64,000 nt of DNA, from contig CALYLX010000054.1 of assembly GCA_944990035.1 (NCBI GenBank), positions 434,001-498,000 on the forward strand, given 5' to 3'. The notes beneath the pieces are model-generated. The model had not been told where the DNA came from. It searched no databases and was given only the letters and a program-made list of their open reading frames with translations. The position numbers and the translations under genes were made by a program. This stretch comes from Clitopilus passeckerianus (lineage: Eukaryota; Basidiomycota; Agaricomycetes; Agaricales; Entolomataceae). Shown here in pieces: positions 55,804 through 64,000 of the stretch (position 1 is its first letter; every line of letters starts with the position of its first letter).

Positions 55804-57950
55804 CCAAACATTTTTTACTTGTGTATGTGAGATGCCGCTTTACAATGGCCAGAATAATCAGAAATTACCGGTAGTTACCCAAGAATGAGACGTGTTCAGG
55901 GATATTTGTGAAGGCTGCTGCACGTCGGGCCTCCACCATATATACGAGAACTTGAGGAAGGAGGTAGAGTCGGTAATCTTTCGTGGTTTTCTTGACTCTT
56001 ACTCGCGTCTTTCAGACATTCGTTTCGTGAAGACCGATTTATGGCCTCACCGAGCTTGTTCTAGCAATTCAATACCTTAGTTCTTACCTATTCACTCCTA
56101 CCTTATGACCGCCGCCATCGTCACCATCAGCCTTCTCCGTTCTCGTTTTTGAACATTTGATTCTATCTGATATCGACATTTCTGGAGATTCCGGCTTCTA
56201 ACTTATAGCTCAACTCTTACTGCCGCTGTAAATCATATTCTATCCTTGCTCTTATCAAGCTTGTAGCTCGAAATTCCATCAACATCATCGCTAAACACCG
56301 CACTTCACAAAGTCACCCGTGCTACCCGTGGCTACTCATCCTTTCACGCACGTCACTTTCAACGCCACAGATCTCTATCCAGCAATGACCTCGTTTTGTT
56401 CGTTCTGTTGCTTCCTCCTTTGAGGGTTTACATCGATATTCCTGAGTAGGGAGCCTCTATACGCCATCGAGTTTTCTTACGGTCATTACATAAGTGTCGT
56501 GCCACTGAAATTGTCATTTGATATCTCCAACGACAGACATACGTATTAATATAACAGAAAGCCTTTATCTTATCCTTGCAGGAACATCTCGATGATTTGA
56601 GAGCATTGGGCCAACTCTAGAGTTGAGCAGGAAATGAAGTTGCCCTCATTAATGGGCTCAAGTCGTAACCTTCATCGCCTTCTGGTCCCAGAATTGAAGT
56701 CCGGATAGGATAGGCAAACTAGGCCTGGTGTCTTCGGCGGTTGTCTACCCCACCCCACGCCACTCCACGGTGGGATGGTTGGCGACCGTAGGGTTTGTTA
56801 AACGTGCAGAAGTAGACTGGTGGGGTGAGAAACGGCGTCTTGGCGGGGGCCATGACAATCGACGAAAGGCTTTAACGTGCGGATGTGAGATCTTGAAGAG
56901 GGCTTGTAGCAGCCCGCCCCCTTTCTTGACAAAGTGTGGGGTCCGGGCAGCGAAGCCATGACTATGTTCCATAGGCAGTGTAACTCGCGACGTCGAGCTT
57001 ATGGGTGCTGATGTATGTGGGATTGGCAGTGGATGGTCTGGCGCTGGCGCAGAGGATATCATTTTATGTGCAGGGCTGTGCAGCTGTAACGGCGGAAGCA
57101 TGCTCATGCTATCCTCGAGATCCTCACTAAGGGAGGACCTACACTGGGATTCAGAGGCGAGATGTCTTGACACGGCTGCTGATATATGGTGACTGCCAAC
57201 CCGTATTCGTCGGGTGTAGAAGACTGGGAGAGCAACTCAGCGAGCAGGTATTATCGATACTGTCGTTGATCTTGATAAAGGATGAAGCGGCGAAGGGGAG
57301 GTACAGGGTAGCTGGTGCGGAACCTGCAGTCGTAGGACGTGGGTAGTGCTGTGCAATGGCGTGAGGTAGGAGGGCATAGACGAGATGAGGAAATCGCGGC
57401 AGGTACATTCGTTGGTTCTTGCTCCTGTGGGGAAACCACTCGCAAAAAATATTGGTAAACACCCAGCCCCGGGTGAAGAGGCGAACCAAGGACTTGGGGT
57501 AATCATGGTGCACTCGAGGCGGAGCTTCTAGGAGTGGGTCAAGCGAACTGCTATGGGCGCGCCCAGCAGCCAGCCAAGATCCTCCAGCAGGATCATGAGG
57601 AGGAGCGAGCGAGCTTCCTCTCGCAGTATGTGTATCCCGTGTGAAGTTAAATGTCGGCTTGCTGGATAGTTCTTTACAAAACACGAGTTGCAAGCCGGAC
57701 AACCATTGGCCTCCGGAGACGCCAATTTGAGGATTTTATTCGTGCTATTGCAACATTCTGAGTGGGTGAGGCAACAGTTTCGTCAAGCCTGCAGCCGTAA
57801 GCTATGAGTGCCAGTGTTCTTCGAGGCAAATAGCAGGACTACGTACCAGGCTTGTACCAGGCAGCCCCAAAAAATTGCACTCCCTTCTCGAGGACCAGTT
57901 TACTTGGTCGTGCTTGCTACTGCGGCTCCAGCCATGTTTAAGTAGCCAGA
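55804..57950. other. Gene-poor stretch after the terpene synthase
   Basis: No gene I can support. The longest frame is 57,702-57,151 on the minus strand (183 codons, MSGLQLVFCKELSSKP...), followed by 57,173-56,745 (142 codons, Pro/Ser-rich). Neither shows a domain, splice sites with flanking coding sequence or a paralogue in the window. Confidence 0.3.
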
Positions 57951-57959
57951 ATCCGGCCT

Positions 57960-60900
57960 ACCATCCTGAGTCGGGCGCTGCGTTGGGCTTCGGGCGCCAT
58001 TAGTGGTCCCAACGTTGTTGATGGTGGGCAAAGCGAAAGGCGTTGTTTGTCGTTGTGACCCGATCCGACGACCTTCCGACCTCCTCTTCCGCACAATCAA
58101 CTTGAAATTGCGGCTTGTTTGGCTTTCTCTCTCATTAGGGTGGGTTCAATCATGAGGATGGTGATCTCACCGTGGGCGACAAATACGGCCTGGCCTGGCT
58201 CCTCGAAAACGGAGTCAGTCTAACGGATTCAGAGAATGCGAGGCTGCGCTTTCTTGCGGTTGAATTCGTTGGTCAGTTTGGTGGAAAGCTGCAAGACAGG
58301 CGACTCGTTAGATGTATTCCAGCTATACCAGTATCGAGAATGCATACCAGGCTATGTCATCAGTTTCCTAGGGCGAAAAAATCGGCCTCCAATTCCCCGA
58401 ACTTGAGAACTGCGGCGGTGAGCAGAAGTGAGGCTAGAGAACATGGTGAGTTCCTCTCCCTTTCGACTCGGCAGACAATGTCGATGCTAACCCTTGATAC
58501 CTCAAGCTGCGCACGCTACTCGTGACAACGGAGAGTCCTAACGCCACCCAGTGAAAGTTGGCTTCCGGCCAATATAACCCTCTTGACGGACAGACACAAC
58601 CTACGACCACAAGGAAAACAGGTAGCGTCTTTCGTTTCCTTGCAGAGCTTGACCGAAAATGAACGTTTTCTATGAAGGTGTTGACAATACAGCGATGGAT
58701 GCTGGGAACTGGACTCTTGAGCTCCGACGTTTGGCTGGTAGACAAATGGCGATTGAACGCTGCCCAAGAAGGTTCTCCCGTGGTGAGATCTCCTTGAACG
58801 AATAGCTCCTTGGAGAGAAGCCTGACATTGATATCTTCGCCAGTCCCGAATGTCAGCCTATACACAACGGTCCCTGCGTTCAATGTCAGCACCAGCGTAT
58901 TCGAATACCGTCTCAGATAGAACTGCTTTACCGTTCTTTTGAGGGTCATAACCCCGTCGCATCGTAAGCTCCGAAGAACTAGACTTGGTTGAGCCGACCC
59001 GTCATCTCCATGAAGGTGCCGGACTCGAACTACCTCGTCGTTTGAAGACGCCGGCAGCTGTCCATGTTGACTCGCGGAGGCTGAAGGAGATTTTCGCCCA
59101 CAGGACCTGCTGCCTCCACCGTCGGTCTAGAGGCATATGGGTACATTTCCATTGACGGCGTCTTTCTGAGCGACTGGTAAGTTTTCATCCGCTTATTCCT
59201 CTACGATGCCGTGTAGACTCACCGTGCGTGTAGGACGCCATGATGTCCTCCATCAGACACCAGTTTGTGCGTGGCTGGTCTCGAGGCCCAAGGTTCTATT
59301 GGCATGAACGACGGTCCCAGCTGCCGGTTATGCCCATATCGGTTTGGCGACGTCTTCTAAAGCTACTAGTAAGTTTTCGTCAGTTCATGTCGATATGAGC
59401 TTGCATAGTCTCACTATGAAATAGGAGAACACCACGACGTTCCCCATTGAATGCTTTCCCGAAGCTGTGTTTCTCCGAGGGGATGGGGATTCTTCAACTA
59501 GTCGCCTCTACACATGGCACTGGCGAGGATCCATGTCAAGTCATGGGTCTTGAGCTTGTGGTCTGAAGCTCGACAGCCATTGACGACGGCCCTTAGTCCC
59601 CTTTTGAGACCATGCCATTTTCGCGCTGTCTTCCTAAGCTACCAGTAAGTTTTCGTCAGTTCATATCTTGGAGAGTATGGGTAGACTTACCGTGCATATA
59701 GAACACTATTATCCCGTCTTCCCTCCGGTACCAGTTTGAGGCCGTACTTCTTGGTAAAGGACAAGTCTTCGTGGATACTTCGCCTGGTCGCCTCTACGGA
59801 TACTTTCATCCATCCTTTGAATGTGCTCGTCTTCGAAGCGAGGCCCTGACGGCTGACGAAGGTTGAAAGTATATCTGTCGCCCCTCTAATTTGGCCGAGT
59901 CTTCAGAATGGATGGCCGTTTACTACAACCCTCAGCGTTGGCTGCCTCTGCCTAGGTTTACGTCGCCTTAGAGGCGGCTTTGAGAAACAGGTAAGTTTTC
60001 ATCAGCCCATGGAGTGACGAGCGTATATGGACTTACTGCTGATAGTGAACGAAAGGGCCACATTTTTTATCGACCCCAGGGTAGGGTGTATTCTCTGTGA
60101 AGACAAGCATTTTGAATTCGGCTCCTGCTGGTAGTCTCGACGTGTGATACCAAGGCCTCGTCCAAGCTCGACGTCGGGCAGGATGAGGATGTCATGCGTC
60201 GGACACCTCGTCGTTTGGGTATGAGTTTGTTTACTCTCCGTACCTCCCACTAATTTCACTCGCTTAGGCAGTCGTTAGTAGCAGCGCCTTCAGCGTCTAC
60301 CCTCTCACAAATGTTATTCTCGCTCAGACATTTCGACTACGCAGATTCATGGACCTGTAAGGGGAGGTGTGGCGCCTCCGTCCATGTTCAAGATACCCCC
60401 GTCGATCCTGAGTGCAACAATCGAGGGTTCTGCGCCGCAGCTGCCGTTGATCGATACCTGGTGGCTCCCTTCCTTCTCACGTGCACTATTAGCGACATTT
60501 GAACGGCGGAATTCATGGCGTGCTTTGATTGAAATCTCTGGATGAATCATCTGGGGCCTGGAATCTTCGCCAATTCCAGTCCAATTTTTGGATGAACTTG
60601 GTCCGAAGAATGGACGATTTTATGGATTCATTGTACGTTTCTACCTATGTTTCTATTATTTCCTATGTGAATCAAAAACTCATACTTTTCTGGTATAATA
60701 TCGAAGTTTGTCCGGAGACATCACGATGCATGGTTTTCTGAATTGAACCTTATCGAACTGTCTGGTCTTCACCCGGTCCTGACATCGCCTATTGGCTCCT
60801 CATGCCGACAACAGACGCCTTATTCAGCGAATTCGCGGCTTGGAACATATCCACGGCTTGGCGGAGATTGTGTATCCCTCGTGGCTGTAGCGCGTTTTCC

Positions 60901-61283
60901 AGAAATACTCTATCTTCCCGACCAGCACATACACTTCATTGATGAATACTCAACTGCGCACTGCGGGGCCCCTCCACTGCGCAGTAACCTCCCTTCTCAG
61001 AGACGGCTGACTATCAAGGGCACGACAGCCTACTGAGAGGAAGGCTATGTTTCTGAAGACATCGAAGACAGAAAAAAATCTGGGCGAAGACATGCGACGA
61101 TCGGTGATGCCTCTCGCCTAGGTTCATCATTAGACGGGTTTTACTTACCGTCAATCTAACTTCCAACAAACTCAGAACTATAAATTCTAGGTGCGAAGGC
61201 ACCCCTCCTTCTCCATCCACTTCGCTCTATATTTGTTGCCCCTCGTTTTTCTTACCCATCTCACACCACAAGTTCTCAAAATT
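57960..61283 (-). pseudogene. Decayed minus-strand genes upstream of RTA1 copy 2
   Basis: Second copy of the region 49,680-52,437. The longest frame is 58,949-58,434 (171 codons), with FFVEGDL-like text FVQGDLTTGEPSW and a leucine-rich tail. Blocks shared with the first copy include TTATTCTCGCTCAGACATTTCGACTACGCAG... (60,313 and 51,462) and GTCGTTTGGGTATGAGTTTGTTT (60,210 and 51,348). Stops interrupt the frames. It also contains the tandem array at 59,140-60,060. Confidence 0.35.
59140..60060. repeat. Degenerate tandem array of exon/intron units
   Basis: Four units carry GTAAGTTTTC.TC.G at about 59,178, 59,369, 59,649 and 59,991 (spacing about 190-340 bp), each followed within 60 bp by an AGACTCACCGTG-like word. 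On the minus strand each pair reads as an intron: GTGAGTCTAC (or GTAAGTC) ... GAAAACTTAC.AG. The first duplicate has a single such unit at about 51,122-51,176. The unit was therefore amplified in this copy only. Confidence 0.45.
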
Positions 61284-62614
61284 ATGGGTATGACTTTCGC
61301 ACTCACCAACACTCGATCGTCATAATCTTGTCTTTCAGCCGACTCAGACGAAAATCTTTACGGTTACACCCCTAGCAAGGCGACTTGCATTGTCTTCACC
61401 ATACTATTCGCGCTCTCGACCGTTCTCCACGTTGGCCAGGCCATTCGCTCCCGACTGTGGTGGCTCTTCCCGTCGGCCATCCTTTGTGGTGTCATGGAAA
61501 TCATTGGTTGGGCTGCTCGATGGTATTCCGTCTCTGACCCGACGAAAAGTGGCCCTTTCATTGTCCAGTAAGACCCTAATTTTACCCCTCTAAAATATTT
61601 GCTTATGCCGCCAACAGAGCCAGTTTGACCGTCATTGCTCCAACCCCCCTCGTTGCCACCAACTTCATTATCCTAGGTAGGCTCATTGGCATGCTTGGAG
61701 CTCAGTATAGTCGGTTGGCAGCGAAGCATTGTAAGCATCTCGACATTTCGCCGTAACCTAGATGTCATCTGAATAAGTTGAAATTGCAGATACGATCATC
61801 TTTTTGGGCGGGGTAAACCACTTCGTTTCTGATGCTATAGAATCCATTCTAATTTCTTCTTAGGATATATTCTCGTTCCTTGTCCAGGGTACAGGAGGAG
61901 GCCTCGCTTCTTCGGCATCTAACGATGGGAAGTCGCCCAAAGCCGTATGTTTCATGCCTCGTGTGCCTCGGGGCCGTCTTACTCATGATTCGGCTTAGGG
62001 CGAAAACATAACGCTTGCTGGAGTTATTCTACAGTTGGGTAAGGAGCAGCCTTCTCTACACCCATATTTCATGGCTAATATCCTATTTCTGACAGTTATG
62101 ATTTCGTTCTACATCCTCCTCGCCATCGAGTTCTTCGTCCGGTTTAACAAGGATCGCCCTGTTCGTGCAGTGCCAGCGACCATCACCAATGGAGTACCTC
62201 AACCTACCCGAGGATTCCTCAGTACCCGTTTGTTCTTGATAAGCGTGGCAATTGGGTTCAATACCATTTGTCTTTTGATTCGGTAAGAAAACCCGTATCT
62301 TCATGGAGTACTTTCTAACCTTGCTGTGTAGTGCTATCTACCGATGTGTCGAGTTCGCGGACGGCTGGGATGGCAAAGTTCGTACGACTGAGGTTTACTT
62401 CAGTAGGTTTCTCCATGTTCTCATTTCTCAACCTGTCTGACGAGATTAACTAGACGTGCTGGATGGCGCCATGATCATTATCGCTATGTATGTATTGAAC
62501 ATCGCGCACCCTGGTATTCTCCTCTACCTGCCCAAGCCTCAGACGGGTGAGGGTGCCTACCGTCTTGGAAGGCGAAAGCAGGAAAGATCGGAAACCTACC
62601 CGTTGAATAACTAG
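61284..62614 (+). CDS. RTA1-like lipid-translocating exporter, copy 2
   Basis: Nine exons: 61284-61287, 61339-61567, 61618-61730, 61790-61812, 61864-61944, 61999-62038, 62096-62282, 62332-62402 and 62454-62614, giving 302 aa. Seven of the nine exon lengths equal those of copy 1 or differ only near the N-terminus, and all phases agree. Family features are as in copy 1: YGYTPSKATCIVF, EIIGWAARWYSV, APTPLVATNFIILGRLIG, GTGGGLASS, FFVRFNKDRPVRAVP and CLLIRAIYRCVEF. The start, ATGG before a GTATGA intron, is shared. The main differences are in the short N-terminus and the cytosolic C-terminal tail, so both genes look functional. Confidence 0.9.
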
Positions 62615-62807
62615 AGGTGTACTCCAGGTTTTAGGCATCTTTACTCGAGAGTGTTTGTGGGAGATACCTAGCGAAGTTGAGATCCTGTATAACGTTTGTA
62701 ACGATATGCATGCGGACTATGTTATATCATTCTTTTGGCGGTGCCACCAAAGCAGTTGAGAGCAGGAGGTCCTGGTTGTGGTAACGAATACTTGGAGGTA
62801 AAAAGGT

Positions 62808-62889
62808 TGACCCCTACCCGGATTGAACGGATGACTTTGTGGAAGCTCCAATGCTGGAATCACACACTCTACCACTGAGCTAAGGGGTC
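62808..62889 (-). tRNA. tRNA-Trp (CCA) with a short intron
   Basis: The minus strand starts GACCCCT and ends AGGGGTC plus discriminator A (seven pairs). D-arm GCTC.AGTGGTA.GAGT; anticodon stem TGTGA/CCACA (one A.C mismatch); variable loop of 5 nt; T-arm ATCCG-TTCAATC-CGGGT (five pairs). The anticodon loop is 17 nt, TTCCAG...T, so removal of a 10-nt intron after position 37 leaves a 7-nt loop with anticodon CCA. The intron contains TGG, which can pair with the anticodon, as is common in pre-tRNAs. TTTTT follows 3 nt after the discriminator (62800-62804). Confidence 0.82.
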
Positions 62890-63546
62890 ATGCTAAACGA
62901 GCGATTATGGCGTGACATGTACTTTGGGCAATGGTCACGCTCTCTTCGTCACAGTTTTCCCAAACGCATTCTGCTGCTCAACCAGCTTGTACCGTCAAGT
63001 TCGTCCGTAAACTGGCCTGCTACTTATCTACTGCCACCATTCATCCAACAATATACGGTATTGCAGGTAGAAATGCCGAGAGAATGGTGAGCTTGGGTTC
63101 AATTCTCCAGCTCCGCACCAATGCTTATGTTAAATATGGAGGTCGCGATAATTCGCCATGTCTAACTCGACACGTCGTAATTATAGCGTAGCTTCAGCTT
63201 TCAAGATCATGGCTGTTGGCGCGTTTCTGGACTCCTGCTATGCGTTTGGCTGCCCTTCAGGACTTGCTTTGGCCCTTGTTCTCGACTTGACGCGTTTATC
63301 TTCGACCTCGTTCAATCAAGAGACGTGATATAGAAGAAACGGGATTAACACCGGCCTGTTAAGGCTTTGGGAAACCGCCAGCAACGCCGGAAGAAATGTG
63401 GATGGTATCGCATAAGCTGAGACTATGGAGCTCATGCAACGCCCCGAATTCAACTTGGTTCGGCATGGCGCCGAAATTCCACCTCAAAGGTTGGTATAAA
63501 TTTTCTGGGGGTATTTCGTTACTCAGAACACCCTTTGTAGGCTGCT

Positions 63547-64000
63547 ATGAAGGTCGCTTTTATCATTGCCTCGCTCGCCTTTGTCGGTGTCCAAGCTCTT
63601 CCGTATCTTCACCTGTATCAAAAACGGGACGTTTCCAATCGTCAGTCCATTTTTCTCCTCGATGCCATGTTATACTTTTACTAGGTTTCTTTATAGCGAA
63701 CGATGCTCAGGCTTTGAATTATGCCTTGTCCTTGGAAGAACTCCAGGAAGCCTTCTATCGTGAAGGCCTAAATCGCTTCAATGACAACGATTTCAAGCAA
63801 GCTGGCTTTCCTCCCTACGCGCGGAATCGGTACAAGCAGATGCTAGAACACGAACAGGCGCATATCAAGCAGTTGAATGATACGCTTGGTTCGCAGGCCG
63901 TTCAGCCTTGCAACTACTCCTTGTATGTATGAGTCGTTTCGCTTCATATACTTTTGCTCATCAGTCGACAGCCCGTTCACCGATGTCAAATCTTTCGTCA
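63547..64000 (+). CDS. Rds1-type secreted ferritin-like protein (partial, runs off the window)
   Basis: Exons 63547-63640 and 63697-63922, and a third from 63972 to the window end. Introns are 56 and 49 nt with GT...AG ends. The acceptor at 63971 (GACAG) was chosen over an earlier CAG because it gives NYSFPFTDVKSFV, the usual family text. Residues 1-17 are a signal peptide (MKVAFIIASLAFVGVQA). The ferritin-like four-helix domain starts at NDAQALNYALSLEELQEAFY, with candidate metal ligands Glu in EELQEAFY and the E-H pair in LEHEQAH. Homologues are stress- and nutrient-responsive secreted proteins (Rds1 of fission yeast). The 3' part is outside the window. Confidence 0.85.

Noticed and set aside
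56745..57702. Minus-strand frames of 142 and 183 codons after the terpene synthase, considered as tailoring enzymes
   Set aside because: Low-complexity Pro/Ser-rich text with no P450, oxidoreductase or transferase motif and no splice support.
63080..63125. B-box-like GGGTTCAATTCTC followed by CACCA near 63,095
   Set aside because: No A box or acceptor pairing upstream; chance match near the real tRNA-Trp.
1..64000. CRISPR arrays, bacterial operons, phage modules or ribosome-binding sites
   Set aside because: None seen. Intron structure and gene families are fungal nuclear; no regularly spaced short repeats with unique spacers occur.

Overview
The window is nuclear DNA of a filamentous basidiomycete, most likely an Agaricomycete. 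The evidence is: short 50-75 nt introns with GT...AG ends and CTAAC/CTGAT-type branch points in almost every gene, mushroom-type gene families (I66-type beta-trefoil protease inhibitors, ricin-B-like beta-trefoils, RTA1 transporters, a class I terpene synthase, an Rds1/ferritin-like secreted protein), and a Ty3/Gypsy chromovirus. No species is recognised. The region is accessory in character, with few conserved genes, many small multigene families, tandem and segmental duplications at several stages of decay, and at least three transposable-element insertions.

Layout. 1-249: right end of a DNA transposon that continues outside the window. 250-5,300: two decayed copies of a membrane-protein family around an F-box-like gene on the minus strand. 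6,220-8,215: tandem pair of intact ricin-B-like beta-trefoil genes. 10,414-16,310: three I66-type protease-inhibitor relatives, two intact and arranged tail to tail, sharing a TATA box embedded in a covarying inverted repeat. 11.2-13.4, 18.8-28.8 and 36.9-38.1 kb: three diverged copies of an unknown repeat family; the second is split by a 7,263-bp LTR retrotransposon (19,531-26,793). 29.4-31.0 kb: ankyrin-repeat gene with two frameshifts. 31.2-33.2 kb: three copies of an unknown protein family (one intact, one inverted fragment, one with a stop). 38.8-39.9 kb: intact secreted two-domain cysteine-rich protein; its paralogue at 43.6-46.1 kb is split by a 1,420-bp DNA transposon. 40.9 kb: small secreted cysteine-rich protein. 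41.9-42.4 kb: remnant resembling the 3' end of a GH71 alpha-1,3-glucanase gene. 49.7-53.8 and 58.0-62.6 kb: a direct duplication, each copy ending in an intact nine-exon RTA1 gene, flanking a class I terpene synthase (54.6-55.8 kb). 62.8 kb: tRNA-Trp with intron. 63.5 kb to the end: start of a ferritin-like Rds1 gene.

The retrotransposon is the best-resolved object. It has 485-bp LTRs differing at one base, a 5-bp target duplication, a self-priming PBS, a canonical -1 frameshift signal between gag and pol, a chromodomain integrase, one in-frame stop in reverse transcriptase, an extra zinc-finger ORF after pol, and a leader of about 780 nt without a single ATG. Its only two visible lesions both fit CpG-to-TpG change. 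The DNA transposon at 44.4 kb is also precisely bounded, because removing it with one copy of its target duplication rejoins the interrupted exon in frame.

All domain names come from reading translations by eye. No search was run, so family names for the weaker entries are working labels.
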